Part shown: positions 26,690-36,131 of the stretch, piece by piece
Position numbering within the stretch: position 1 is the stretch's first letter
How the letters are laid out: every line of letters begins with the position of its first letter
NCBI GenBank assembly: GCA_012221805.1
Contig: CP015195.1
Coordinates: forward strand, 794,387 to 858,386
DNA: 64,000 bases
Source: Pasteurellaceae bacterium RH1A
GTDB taxonomy: Bacteria > Pseudomonadota > Gammaproteobacteria > Enterobacterales > Pasteurellaceae
Direction of reading: 5' to 3'
Translations under genes and position numbers: made by a program
Notes under the pieces: model-generated
Told to the model about the DNA's origin: nothing
Seen by the model: the letters and a program-made list of their open reading frames with translations, nothing else
The model's database searches: none

Positions 26690-26887
26690 ATGCCTAAAAT
26701 TAAAACAGTACGTGGTGCTGCTAAGCGTTTCAAGAAAACAGCTTCTGGCGGTTTCAAACGTAAACAATCTCACTTACGTCATATTTTGACTAAAAAGACA
26801 ACTAAGCGTAAACGTCACCTACGTCACAAATCTATGGTAGCGAAAGCTGACCAAGTTTTAGTAGTCGCATGCTTACCATACGCATAA
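26690..26887 (+). CDS. rpmI: Ribosomal protein L35
   Basis: A 65-residue, very basic 50S protein ([26 protein letters not shown]), the usual length and start for bacterial bL35. It precedes rplT by 62 bases as in nearly all bacteria. Confidence 0.97.
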
Positions 26888-26946
26888 GCGTTGCACAGTC
26901 GTACGATTAGTTATTTTAGTATTTAAATTAGACAACAGGAGATTAA

Positions 26947-27303
<357 letters not shown>

Positions 27304-27318
27304 TCAGTAGAGATAAGA

Positions 27319-27341
27319 AAGGACGCCCTCGGGCGTCCTTT
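27319..27341 (+). terminator. Terminator after rplT
   Basis: AAGGACGCCC and GGGCGTCCTT form a perfect 10-bp stem with a two-base loop between the arms and Ts after it. It also separates rplT from the convergent sixA. Confidence 0.9.
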
Positions 27342-27347
27342 TGCTTT

Positions 27348-27845
27348 TTAGGGGTGCTTATCTAGCACCAGTTGTCCAGGGTCTTGCTGGCAGTTTAGTT
27401 CAGCAATCACAGCTGTTTCAAAATGTACATGGGCCTGGCCAGCACTTAGACCTTGAGCCAGGCGATAAACCAGCGGCATATGGCTGACGATAAGCAGGTT
27501 CTTGGCGCCTTCTTCCCGCAGGAAATGAAGGTAGTTCATGGCATTTTGCGGGTCGCCATCTGGGGTGATGCCCTCCCAAAGCTCAATAAGGGAGGATAAA
27601 TTTGCAAATTTTTGTCCCTTATCCACCGCTTGCATGCCTTCAAAGACCCTGGCCCAGGTTTGCTGGGTGCGGACATAGGGGCTGACGATAATTTTATCAA
27701 AGCAAAGGCCTCTTTCTAGTAGGCTTTGGCCCAGCCATTTTCCCTGGTTAAAGGCATCTTGGCGGCCTTTTTCGGTTAAGGTTCGTTCAATGTCTGTGGG
27801 CGTATAAGGGCCAGCCTCACCGTGGCGCATGATCCATACATTCAT
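27348..27845 (-). CDS. sixA: SixA, phosphohistidine phosphatase
   Basis: Histidine-phosphatase superfamily enzyme that in E. coli dephosphorylates histidine on the ArcB phosphotransfer domain and on the nitrogen PTS. The 165-residue protein starts MNVWIMRHGEAG, with the catalytic RHGEA at 7-11, and has the second histidine in NLLIVSHMPLVYRLA. The PtsN protein in this window is a possible indirect partner. It is convergent with rplT and divergent from pykA. Confidence 0.92.
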   Translation of the reverse strand: MNVWIMRHGEAGPYTPTDIERTLTEKGRQDAFNQGKWLGQSLLERGLCFDKIIVSPYVRTQQTWARVFEGMQAVDKGQKFANLSSLIELWEGITPDGDPQNAMNYLHFLREEGAKNLLIVSHMPLVYRLAQGLSAGQAHVHFETAVIAELNCQQDPGQLVLDKHP

Positions 27846-27964
27846 CGCTCTTATTCCTATTCTGTCAAATAAGGCGTATAATGCACCTCGTTTTTGAATG
27901 ATTCAAGCCCTGAATCGAAAAGATTTCACATAAATTTACCAAATCAAGATATGGAGTAAAACCA

Positions 27965-29401
27965 ATGGCTAAACTTAGAAGAACGAAGATTGTTTGTACG
28001 ATGGGTCCTGCGACCGACCGTGGCGACAATTTAGAAAAAATTATCGCAGCGGGCGCAAACATGGTGCGTATGAACTTCTCGCACGGTACACCTGAAGATC
28101 ATATCGGTCGTGCTGAGCGTGTTCGTGAAGTCGCTGCTAAATTAGGCAGAACCGTGGCTATTTTAGGCGACCTACAAGGCCCTAAAATCCGTGTTTCTAC
28201 CTTTAAAGACGGCAAAATTTTCTTAAACGTTGGCGATAAATTCATCTTAGATGCTGAAATGCCAAAAGGCGAAGGCAACCAAGATGCTGTTGGTTTAGAC
28301 TATAAAAACCTACCAAACGATGTGGTGCCAGGCGACATTTTGCTCTTAGACGATGGCCGTGTGCAACTGCGTGTATTAGAAAGCCAAGGGGCAAAAGTCT
28401 TCACCGAAGTTACCATCGGTGGCCCACTTTCTAACAACAAGGGGATTAATAAATTAGGTGGAGGCTTATCTGCTGACGCCCTAACCGAAAAAGATAAGGA
28501 AGACATCAAACTAGCCGCCCGCATTGGCGTGGACTACTTGGCTGTGTCCTTCCCTCGTTCAAGTGCAGACCTCCACTATGCTCGTCAGCTAGCCCAAGAA
28601 GCCGGCCTTGAAGCCAAAATCGTGGCCAAGGTTGAGCGTGCTGAAACGGTAGCAACCGAAGAAGCCATGAACGACATTATCCTTGCTTCTGATGTTATCA
28701 TGGTAGCCCGTGGTGACTTGGGTGTGGAAATTGGTGATGCTGAGTTGGTTGGCGTACAGAAAAAACTGATCCGCCGCTCCCGCCGCCTCAACCGTGTGGT
28801 CATCACAGCAACCCAGATGATGGAATCTATGATCAACAACCCAATGCCAACCCGTGCAGAAGTGATGGACGTGGCCAATGCGGTCTTAGATGGTACAGAT
28901 GCGGTGATGCTTTCTGGCGAAACGGCAGCAGGCCAATACCCAGCTGAAACCGTGCGGGCCATGGCTGAAGTGTGTGCAGGGGCTGAAAAAATGCCAAGCA
29001 TTAACATCTCTCGCCACCGTGAAAACCAAGGCTTCACCACACCTGAAGAAGCCATCGCTATGTCAGCCATGTATGCGGCCAACAAAATGGAAGGCGTTGC
29101 GGCCATTATCGCCCTTACTCAATCTGGCGAAACCGCAAAACTCATGAGCCGTATCAGCTCTGGCCTGCCAATTTTCGCCCTTTCACGCAACCCGAAAGCC
29201 CTCAACCTGGCGGCGCTTTACCGTGGTGTTACCCCTGTTTTCTGTGAAGAAGTCAGCCGCACCATTGAAGGCGCTAAAAAAGCCCTTGCCCTCTTAAAAG
29301 AGCAAGGCTACCTCATGCGTGGTGACCTAGTGCTTTTAACTCATGGCGATGAAATGAAAGAAGGTGGCACCAACACCTGCCGTATTTTACGGGTTGAATA
29401 A
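27965..29401 (+). CDS. pykA: Pyruvate kinase, PykA type
   Basis: Last enzyme of glycolysis, making pyruvate and ATP. The 478 residues match the PykA (type II, AMP-activated) form: [23 protein letters not shown], the active-site region [33 protein letters not shown], and [48 protein letters not shown] at 27877-27882 marks a likely -10 with a poor -35. A strong terminator follows. Confidence 0.95.
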   Translation: MAKLRRTKIVCTMGPATDRGDNLEKIIAAGANMVRMNFSHGTPEDHIGRAERVREVAAKLGRTVAILGDLQGPKIRVSTFKDGKIFLNVGDKFILDAEMPKGEGNQDAVGLDYKNLPNDVVPGDILLLDDGRVQLRVLESQGAKVFTEVTIGGPLSNNKGINKLGGGLSADALTEKDKEDIKLAARIGVDYLAVSFPRSSADLHYARQLAQEAGLEAKIVAKVERAETVATEEAMNDIILASDVIMVARGDLGVEIGDAELVGVQKKLIRRSRRLNRVVITATQMMESMINNPMPTRAEVMDVANAVLDGTDAVMLSGETAAGQYPAETVRAMAEVCAGAEKMPSINISRHRENQGFTTPEEAIAMSAMYAANKMEGVAAIIALTQSGETAKLMSRISSGLPIFALSRNPKALNLAALYRGVTPVFCEEVSRTIEGAKKALALLKEQGYLMRGDLVLLTHGDEMKEGGTNTCRILRVE

Positions 29402-29417
29402 TCCCCGAAAATCTTGC

Positions 29418-29446
29418 AAAATCCACGCATCTGCGTGGATTTTTTA
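29418..29446 (+). terminator. Terminator after pykA
   Basis: AAATCCACGCA and TGCGTGGATTT form an 11-bp stem with a three-base loop and a T-run. Confidence 0.9.
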
Positions 29447-29460
29447 TTTCGAGAACCCCT

Positions 29461-30495
29461 ATGTCTAAACCGCTTTCTATCTGTATCCTCCGCCTGTCTG
29501 CCATTGGCGATGTCTGCCACACCCTGGCCGTGGTGCAAGCCATTTTAGGCCACTACCCCAATGCTCAAATCGACTGGATCATCGGCAAAACCGAAGCCAG
29601 CTTGTTGCAGGGAGTGCCTAATATCAATTTTATTCCCTATGATAAAAAATCAGGCTGGAAAGGTATCTTTACACTTTGGCAACAGCTCAAGCACAAGCGG
29701 TATGATTTCCTCCTCAATCTGCAAACCGCTTTTCGAGCCTCCATCCTCTCTTTGGGGATTAAGGCAGACAAGAAAATCGGCTTTAATAAGGATCGTGCCA
29801 GGGAAGGCCAGTGGCTCTTTACCAACCAAAAGGTGGAACAAACAGCTTCGCCCCATGTTTTAGATGGCCAGATGATGTTCGCCAAGGCCATAGGTGTGAC
29901 CGATCTGACCCCTAGCTGGCATTTACCTATTTCAGAGGAAGATTTAGCCGTGGGGGCAGGTTTTATTGATAAAAGCCGTCAAAACGTGGTTATCGCCCCT
30001 TGCTCCAGCAAGAAGGAAAAGGACTGGCTGCCAGAGCGTTATGCAGAAATCGCCAATTTTCTGACCGCTTGTGGGGTAAATGTTATTATTGCAGGTTCAC
30101 CCTCCGCTTACGAAATGCAAACTGCGGCTAAAATTCAGGAACTGGCGCCGAATTGCTTAAATTGTGCAGGAAAAACCACGCTGAAACAGTTGGCTGGGCT
30201 TATTCAACAAGCCGATCTGGTTATTTCTTCCGATTCTGGCCCGGCCCATATTGCCACCACCCAGCATACCCCTGTGATTGGGCTTTATGCCATTCACAAC
30301 CCCCGCCGCACAGGCCCTTATCAGGACTTGGACAAGGTGGTTTCAGTCTATGATGAAGCCATCTTGCAAACCTACGGCAAGCCTTGGCAGGAATTGCCTT
30401 GGGCCACCAAGGCCAAGGGGGAAAATTTGATGGCCAATATTTCAGTTGATATGGTCAAGCAAAAAGTGCTTGCAAGCTTGGGGCTAAATGTGTAA
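29461..30495 (+). CDS. opsX: OpsX-type LPS heptosyltransferase I (glycosyltransferase family 9)
   Basis: Adds heptose to the Kdo of the LPS inner core in the cytoplasm. The 344-residue protein starts ICILRLSAIGDVCHTLAVVQAI, the GT9 N-terminal motif. It has the ADP-heptose site features VVIAPCSSKKEKDWLPERYAEIA and DLVISSDSGPAHIATTQHTPVIGLYA. By memory it resembles Haemophilus OpsX more than E. coli WaaC or WaaF; the exact acceptor is inference. Its end overlaps an upstream reading of the next gene, but the true aroF start lies 40 bases beyond the stop. Confidence 0.85.
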   Translation: MSKPLSICILRLSAIGDVCHTLAVVQAILGHYPNAQIDWIIGKTEASLLQGVPNINFIPYDKKSGWKGIFTLWQQLKHKRYDFLLNLQTAFRASILSLGIKADKKIGFNKDRAREGQWLFTNQKVEQTASPHVLDGQMMFAKAIGVTDLTPSWHLPISEEDLAVGAGFIDKSRQNVVIAPCSSKKEKDWLPERYAEIANFLTACGVNVIIAGSPSAYEMQTAAKIQELAPNCLNCAGKTTLKQLAGLIQQADLVISSDSGPAHIATTQHTPVIGLYAIHNPRRTGPYQDLDKVVSVYDEAILQTYGKPWQELPWATKAKGENLMANISVDMVKQKVLASLGLNV

Positions 30496-30535
30496 AGTTC
30501 GTCGTATCAAAAATTTTACACAACAGGAAAGAAAA

Positions 30536-31594
30536 ATGAACAATGTAGTTAATCAAGACAGCGTCCACAACGTTAATATTTGCGATGAAAAGGTCTTACT
30601 TACCCCTAAAGAACTCAAGACAGAGTTTCCCCTAACCGATGACTTACGCCAGCAAATTGAAGCCTCTCGCAAGGTAGTTTCGGATATTATTCACAAGCGT
30701 GACCCACGAAAACTGATTGTAGTCGGCCCTTGCTCCATTCACGACCCTCAAGCGGCCTTGGAATACGGCCAAAAACTCAAGGCCCTTAGTGAAAAAGTGT
30801 CAAATAAACTTTACATCGTTATGCGGGTTTATTTTGAAAAGCCCCGCACCACCGTGGGCTGGAAGGGCCTGATTAACGACCCACAGCTCAACGGCTCCTT
30901 TGATGTGGAAAGAGGCTTACGCATCGCCCGTAAATTACTCTTAGATCTAGCCCAAATGGGTTTACCCCTGGCTACCGAAGCCCTTGATCCGATTAGCCCC
31001 CAATACCTAGCCGATCTCTTTAGCTGGTCGGCTATCGGGGCCAGAACCACCGAATCCCAAACCCACCGAGAAATGGCCTCGGGCCTATCTATGGCGGTTG
31101 GCTTTAAAAACGGCACAGACGGCAATTTGGCTGTTGCGCTTAATGCCATGCAGGCCGCGGCCCAAGGCCATAGCTTTATCGGTATTAACCAAAAAGGTCA
31201 GGTCAATTTGCTTCACACCAAGGGCAACCCAGACGGCCATGTGATTTTACGGGGCGGCAAGCAGCCGAATTTCGAGGCCCAATACGTTCAAGAATGTGAA
31301 GAGGCCTTACGCAAGGCGGGGTTAGCTGAGGCCATTATGATCGATTGCAGCCACGGCAACTCCAACAAGGACTACCGCCGCCAGCCCCTGGTCGCTCAAA
31401 ATGCCCTGGAGCAGATCTTGGCCGGCAACCAGTCCATTATCGGCCTCATGCTAGAAAGCCACCTCAAGGCCGGCAACCAATCTTCTGAACAACCTTTTGA
31501 GCAAATGGAATACGGTCAATCCATTACCGATGCCTGTATTGACTGGCAAACGACAGAGGATTTGTTGGTGGATTTTGCAGAAAAATTATACTAA
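30536..31594 (+). CDS. aroF: DAHP synthase, tyrosine-sensitive type
   Basis: First step of the shikimate pathway (PEP + erythrose-4-phosphate). I chose ATG 30536 with AGGAAAG before it. The 352-residue protein matches E. coli AroF more closely than AroG or AroH, for example VHNVNICDEKVLLTPKELK, SFDVERGLRIARKLLLDL, MGLPLATEALDPISPQYLADLFSW and MIDCSHGNSNKDYRRQP. The next biosynthetic gene is tyrA, the same pair as the E. coli aroF-tyrA tyrosine operon, but a toxin-antitoxin module separates them here. Confidence 0.93.
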   Translation: MNNVVNQDSVHNVNICDEKVLLTPKELKTEFPLTDDLRQQIEASRKVVSDIIHKRDPRKLIVVGPCSIHDPQAALEYGQKLKALSEKVSNKLYIVMRVYFEKPRTTVGWKGLINDPQLNGSFDVERGLRIARKLLLDLAQMGLPLATEALDPISPQYLADLFSWSAIGARTTESQTHREMASGLSMAVGFKNGTDGNLAVALNAMQAAAQGHSFIGINQKGQVNLLHTKGNPDGHVILRGGKQPNFEAQYVQECEEALRKAGLAEAIMIDCSHGNSNKDYRRQPLVAQNALEQILAGNQSIIGLMLESHLKAGNQSSEQPFEQMEYGQSITDACIDWQTTEDLLVDFAEKLY

Positions 31595-31603
31595 CACTTG
31601 AAT

Positions 31604-31622
31604 ATATCCCAAATTGGGATAT
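31604..31622. promoter_or_regulatory. Perfect palindromic operator before higBA
   Basis: ATATCCCAAATTGGGATAT has two perfect 9-base arms around one central base. It lies 9 bases after the aroF stop and 31 bases before the toxin ATG. HigA-type antitoxins repress their own operon through such palindromes, so this is a likely HigA operator and places the module's own promoter here. Confidence 0.65.
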
Positions 31623-31653
31623 CATAAGCAGCATAGATAGATATGGATGAGCA

Positions 31654-31956
31654 ATGCGAATAATATCAACCGCCAAAATTATTGAATACTATACAAAGCA
31701 CCCGGAAACAGAGCAGCCCTTAAAGGCTTGGGTTGCAGAGGTAAAAAGGGCGAATTGGCAAACTGCTAATGATGTCAAGGCCCAATATCGAAATGCTAGC
31801 ATACTGAAAAATCGGCGAGTTGTATTCAATATTAAAGGAAATGATCACCGCCTTGTTGTGGCTATTGCTTACAAAATGGGGGCTGTTTACATCAAATTTA
31901 TTGGTACTCATCAAGAATATGACAAAATCAATGCGAATACAGTGGAAGGCTGTTAG
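31654..31956 (+). CDS. higB: HigB-type mRNA interferase toxin
   Basis: A 100-residue protein of the HigB toxin family that cleaves mRNA on the ribosome. Typical blocks are TAKIIEYYTKHPETEQPLKAWVAEVKRANW, KAQYRNASILKNRRVVFNIKGNDHRLVVAI and YIKFIGTHQEYDKI. The gene lies 8 bases upstream of its antitoxin, toxin first, as in higBA operons. Antitoxin and operator appear intact, so the module is probably functional. Confidence 0.88.
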   Translation: MRIISTAKIIEYYTKHPETEQPLKAWVAEVKRANWQTANDVKAQYRNASILKNRRVVFNIKGNDHRLVVAIAYKMGAVYIKFIGTHQEYDKINANTVEGC

Positions 31957-31964
31957 GGGGAATA

Positions 31965-32324
31965 ATGGATATTAAACCAATTAAGACTGAAGAAGACTAT
32001 CAAAAAGCCCTGCAAATCATAGAACCTTATTTTGATCGTGAAAATTTAAGTGAAGATGAGGCAGATTATTTTGAGGTAATGCTAACTCTTATTGAAAAAT
32101 ATGAAGCGAGGCATTTTCCCATTGATCCACCTAACCCTATCGAAGCGATTAAATTTAGAATGGAGCAAGAAGGCCTTGAAATTAAGGATCTTGAAGGGAT
32201 TATTGGCAAGCCTAACCGAGTTTATGAAGTCTTTAATAAAACTCGTCCACTAACCTTGAATATGATTAGAAATATTCATCAAAAAATGGGGATTAGTGCA
32301 GATGTACTTATCCAGCTTGCATAA
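31965..32324 (+). CDS. higA: HigA-type antitoxin
   Basis: A 119-residue antitoxin with an acidic N-terminal half (about 1-60) and a C-terminal helix-turn-helix (KFRMEQEGLEIKDLEGIIGKPNRVYEVFNKTRPLTLNMIRNI). The order N-terminal toxin-binding, C-terminal DNA-binding fits the E. coli HigA (YgjM) form. It ends 21 bases before tyrA, so tyrA may be read from both the aroF and the higBA promoters. Confidence 0.87.
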   Translation: MDIKPIKTEEDYQKALQIIEPYFDRENLSEDEADYFEVMLTLIEKYEARHFPIDPPNPIEAIKFRMEQEGLEIKDLEGIIGKPNRVYEVFNKTRPLTLNMIRNIHQKMGISADVLIQLA

Positions 32325-32345
32325 AAATTAAAGGCGGACTGATTT

Positions 32346-33467
32346 ATGAACCCTCTCACCCCCATTCGAGAACAGATCGACACTATCGATCAGCAACTGA
32401 TTAACCTGCTTACCCAGCGCCTGGAGCTGGTGGCTGAGGTTGGGCGAATTAAGCACCAGCACGGCCTGCCTATTTATGCCCCTGACCGAGAACAGGCCAT
32501 GATCAAGGCCCGCCGTGAGGAGGCCGAAAAACAGGGCCTGACTGCTGATTTGATTGAAGATGTCCTGCGCCGTGTTATGCGGGAGTCCTATATCAGCGAG
32601 AACCAACACGGCTTTAAGCAGGTCAATCCCGAGATTGAAAAAATGGTTATCGTGGGCGGCCTGGGTAAGCTGGGTGGTTTGTTCGCCCGTTATTTCCGCA
32701 ATTCAGGCTACAGGGTTGAGGTGCTGGATCGGGACGATTGGGGGGAGGCTGAAAGCATTTTAAGCGGGGCCAATGTGGTGATTGTATCCGTGCCTATTAA
32801 CCATACCCTGGAAACCCTTGAGCGACTCAAGCCCTACTTGCGGGAAGACATGATCTTGGCTGATCTGACCTCGGTCAAAGCCCAACCCCTGGCCAAGATG
32901 CTGGAGGTGCACCAAGGGGCGGTGGTCGGCTTACACCCTATGTTTGGTAGCGATATTGCCAGCTTCGCCAAGCAAGTGGTGGCCTGCTGCCACGGCCGCT
33001 TTGCCCAGCGTTACCAATGGCTGCTAGACCAAATCCAAATCTGGGGGGCGAAAATTGAGGTGATTGATGCGGCCGAACACGATCATGCCATGACCTACAT
33101 TCAGGCCTTACGCCATTTTTCCACCTTTGCCTTTGGCCTGCATTTGTCGCAACAACCGGTCAAACTCTCCCAGCTCTTAGCCCTGTCCTCGCCCATTTAT
33201 CGCTTAGAACTGGCCATGATCGGCCGGCTCTTTGCCCAAGATGCTGGGCTTTATGCCGATATTATTGCCGATAAACCTGAAAATTTAGCGGTGATTGAGT
33301 CCCTTAAAAATAGCTTTGAACAGAGTTTAGCCTTTTTTGAGCAGGGCGATCGGGCTGGCTTTATCCAAGCCTTTGAACAGGTTCACCACTGGTTCGGCGA
33401 TTATTCGGAGCAGTTCCTGCAAGAAAGCCGCAACCTGCTGCAACAGGCCAACGATTTGCGAAAATAG
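32346..33467 (+). CDS. tyrA: TyrA, chorismate mutase / prephenate dehydrogenase
   Basis: Bifunctional T-protein of tyrosine synthesis. The chorismate mutase domain fills about residues 1-90 (IREQIDTIDQQLINLLTQRLELVAEVGRIK). The NAD-binding motif GGLGKLG (104-110) begins the dehydrogenase domain, with GLHPMFGSDI and HDHAMTYIQALRHF further on. The 373-residue length equals E. coli TyrA. It is separated from its usual partner aroF by higBA. Confidence 0.96.
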   Translation: MNPLTPIREQIDTIDQQLINLLTQRLELVAEVGRIKHQHGLPIYAPDREQAMIKARREEAEKQGLTADLIEDVLRRVMRESYISENQHGFKQVNPEIEKMVIVGGLGKLGGLFARYFRNSGYRVEVLDRDDWGEAESILSGANVVIVSVPINHTLETLERLKPYLREDMILADLTSVKAQPLAKMLEVHQGAVVGLHPMFGSDIASFAKQVVACCHGRFAQRYQWLLDQIQIWGAKIEVIDAAEHDHAMTYIQALRHFSTFAFGLHLSQQPVKLSQLLALSSPIYRLELAMIGRLFAQDAGLYADIIADKPENLAVIESLKNSFEQSLAFFEQGDRAGFIQAFEQVHHWFGDYSEQFLQESRNLLQQANDLRK

Positions 33468-33476
33468 GTAAAAAAT

Positions 33477-33510
33477 AACCCGCTTGCGTAAACAAGCGGG
33501 TTTCTTTTTC
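33477..33510. terminator. Uptake-signal-like hairpin between tyrA and the fepA-type gene
   Basis: AACCCGCTTG and CAAGCGGGTT form a 10-bp stem with a 6-base loop and T-rich tail. It serves the convergent tyrA and TonB-receptor genes. Confidence 0.8.
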
Positions 33511-33527
33511 ACAAAATTTGCAAATCC

Positions 33528-35798
33528 TTAGAAGGAATATTTGACCGTAGCGTAGTAGGCGCGGCCTGGTTCGTTGTAGGAGGCGGCAGAGCCTGACTCA
33601 CGGTAAACACGTTTATTAAAGAGATTGCTCACCCCAACACGCACACCGATGGTATCACGCCAGTTGTAGCCTGCATTGAGGCCGAAGACGGCGTAAGAGC
33701 CTAGTTCGGTGCGGTTCATATTGGTAATGGTGTAATTGGTTACGTTGCCTTGGCGATCTCTTTCAGCCCCGCGTTCCAAATTGGTGAAAGGAACTTGGCT
33801 TGGTTTTTGACGGCCGTATTGGGTATAAACCAAGTTAGCATCTAGGCTTTCGGTAATATTCCAGTTGAGGCTAGAGTTCCAAGTATAACGAGGAATCACG
33901 CTCAATGGGTTGCCTGTATCCTTGTTGATAGACTTGATCATATAGGTAAAGTTATTTACTAAACGTAACTTTTCAGGCACAAGTGGAATAGTTAAGTTTC
34001 CTTCTACCCCTTCAACTAAGGCACGTTTGGCATTTTCCCAACGGTAAAGGGCTGGATTTTTGCTTGGTGCATAGTTGATCATCCCTGTCGCAATCTTGTT
34101 GCGGTAGTCATTGTGGAAGTAGGCGATGGAGGCTGACCATTCATCCTTGCTATATTCCAAACCGATTTCCTTGTTCCAGCTGATTTCTGGCTTGAGGTTC
34201 TCATTCCCGATCACGTTACATTGGGCATCACCGTCATAGCAACCGTTGCCACGGCTGCCTACAATGTAGTTGGGGTTCATTTGGTAGAGGTTTGGTGCTT
34301 TATAAGCACGGGCTAGGCCACCTCGAACCAAGAGGCCATCTTGGATTTCATAAGAAGCATTAAGACTACCACTGACATTGGATTTAGACTTGCTATTGGC
34401 ATCAAACCGAACGGTTGGGGTTAAGAAGAATTTATCCGTTACAGCAATATTGTCTTCCACAAACACAGCCCAGGTATTTTGAACAGCCTTGGTTGGGCGG
34501 TTTGTGGCCGCAATGCCAGCTTCATCGGTTAATGAGGCTGGGAGTTCAGCCCTCAAGGAGCTTGGGTCGTCAAGGCTGCTACGAGTGGCTTCAAGGCCAA
34601 TGGTCAGCATTTGATCAAAGCCTAGGCGGAAAGGCACATAGAACTCGGTGCTAAAGCGGGTGTTTTTAAGCACGCTGTCTCGAATCCCTGAATCAGCCCC
34701 TGAAATAGGTGAACCTTCTGGGCCGCCTGCTAAACCTTCAGCATAGCGGCTATTCACTGTTTTATCCCACATAAAGTAGGTGCGGCTTTCCCCCCAGCGG
34801 TATTTGCCTTGGTGGGTCAGTGCATAGTTTTGACGGTATAGACGGGCAGTTTCAGCCTTGGCGTTGGCTAAATTGGTGGTTTGGTTAGGCACTTGTGAAG
34901 CGGCTGGGCAGGTTTGTCCTCGGCCAACAGTAACCAAGCAATCAGTTAAATTATATTGATTGCTGTTTTGGGTGTCGCCATTATAGATATTGCCCTGGCG
35001 GCTAAAACCTGCATCGACTGTCCAAGTGTGATTTTCGCCCGCTTTTAATTTGATTTGGCCATTGATATCCTTGTTACGCACACCCTCACGGCCTGCCACG
35101 GCGTTTGAACCATTATTGGCTCTGGCATTGAGATCTAAAGCATCTGCCTGGGTTTTATTGTAGTTACCATAGAGACGGAAACTCAGCACATCATTAATCA
35201 TTGGGCCACTCAAGTTAAAGCCCACACGGTTGGTTGCCCCTTCCTTGCTATTTTCTGGTTGATTGGTGTAGTAGGTGATATGGCCGTGGAATTCATTGGT
35301 AGCAGGCTTGGTTTTAATATTGACCACCCCGCCCATGGCACCTGAGCCATAACGGGCTGCCGCTGGGCCACGGATAACCTCAATCGACTCAATCATTTCC
35401 ACCGGCACCCAGTTGGAATCGCCACGGGTATTACGTTCGCCCCGCATGCTGTAACGCTCTGCATTACGAGAGGTAACTGGCTTGCCATCAATAAGAATGA
35501 GGGTATTTTCAGGCCCCATACCACGCAGGTCGATCTGGCGTTTATTGCCCCGCTGGCCTGTAGCCGAGTTACCTGTCAAGTTTACCCCTGGCATGGTACG
35601 CACCAATTCTGACACATCGTTGGCCACAGGGCGTTTTTCCAAGTCTTCCTTGCTGATTTTGGATACACCCAGGGATTGTTTAACCTGTTCTTCGGCCGTT
35701 ACGGTCACAGTGTCCAGCACAAGCGTGTCTTGGGCATAGGCAGAAAATGTCAGGAGGAGGCTTGCACTTAGCAGGCTAAGGTGGGGAGTTTTACGCAT
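33528..35798 (-). CDS. fepA: FepA-type TonB-dependent catecholate siderophore receptor
   Basis: Outer-membrane receptor of 756 residues with a signal peptide (to SAYA), a TonB box LDTVTV, a plug domain and a 22-strand barrel ending in the aromatic residue F (YYATVKYSF). Plug blocks RTMPGVNLTGNSATGQRGNKRQIDLRGMGPENTLILIDGKPV and the middle ARAYKAPNLYQMNPNYI match E. coli FepA (enterobactin) very closely. The ligand is inferred. No siderophore synthesis, permease or esterase genes are nearby, so it is a stand-alone receptor, probably for siderophores made by other bacteria. Confidence 0.9.
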   Translation of the reverse strand: MRKTPHLSLLSASLLLTFSAYAQDTLVLDTVTVTAEEQVKQSLGVSKISKEDLEKRPVANDVSELVRTMPGVNLTGNSATGQRGNKRQIDLRGMGPENTLILIDGKPVTSRNAERYSMRGERNTRGDSNWVPVEMIESIEVIRGPAAARYGSGAMGGVVNIKTKPATNEFHGHITYYTNQPENSKEGATNRVGFNLSGPMINDVLSFRLYGNYNKTQADALDLNARANNGSNAVAGREGVRNKDINGQIKLKAGENHTWTVDAGFSRQGNIYNGDTQNSNQYNLTDCLVTVGRGQTCPAASQVPNQTTNLANAKAETARLYRQNYALTHQGKYRWGESRTYFMWDKTVNSRYAEGLAGGPEGSPISGADSGIRDSVLKNTRFSTEFYVPFRLGFDQMLTIGLEATRSSLDDPSSLRAELPASLTDEAGIAATNRPTKAVQNTWAVFVEDNIAVTDKFFLTPTVRFDANSKSKSNVSGSLNASYEIQDGLLVRGGLARAYKAPNLYQMNPNYIVGSRGNGCYDGDAQCNVIGNENLKPEISWNKEIGLEYSKDEWSASIAYFHNDYRNKIATGMINYAPSKNPALYRWENAKRALVEGVEGNLTIPLVPEKLRLVNNFTYMIKSINKDTGNPLSVIPRYTWNSSLNWNITESLDANLVYTQYGRQKPSQVPFTNLERGAERDRQGNVTNYTITNMNRTELGSYAVFGLNAGYNWRDTIGVRVGVSNLFNKRVYRESGSAASYNEPGRAYYATVKYSF

Positions 35799-35828
35799 AA
35801 ATGAGTTCCTTAAGTGAGTTGTATGATT

Positions 35829-35850
35829 TGTAAATTGCGAATAATTTACA
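35829..35850. promoter_or_regulatory. Inverted repeat upstream of the fepA-type gene
   Basis: TGTAAAT and ATTTACA are perfect arms 8 bases apart, 31 bases from the receptor start. The AT-rich site may bind a metal or siderophore regulator. It does not read as a convincing Fur box. The rest of the 333-base gap up to zwf holds one uptake-signal core (ACAAGCGGC near 35974), its TTTGCAAA companions and no gene. Confidence 0.35.
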
Positions 35851-36131
35851 TTTGTTAGTTAGTCTTGTAAATAGGAACTATTGTTATTTGTAAAGATTGG
35901 GCAGGCTGATTTTTCTTATTCCTATCAGGCAAACAAAGGCATTGGCAGGGAAGAATAGAGCCAAGTGATCCGACAAGCGGCCTAAAAATCACAAAAATTT
36001 GCAAATATTTACAAAACTTTCCCCGCTTGCTTAAAGAATACCTTTAGCGCCTTGATATTTTTGTTGAGAAGTCCAACGCTTTAGGTCAAAATAGTCACAA
36101 ATTTTTCACATTTCTTGGATTAAAATAAATA

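Noticed and set aside
35815..35890. Fur box upstream of the fepA-type gene
   Set aside because: The AT-rich inverted repeat does not match the GATAAT-type hexamer array well enough. I kept it only as an unspecified inverted repeat.
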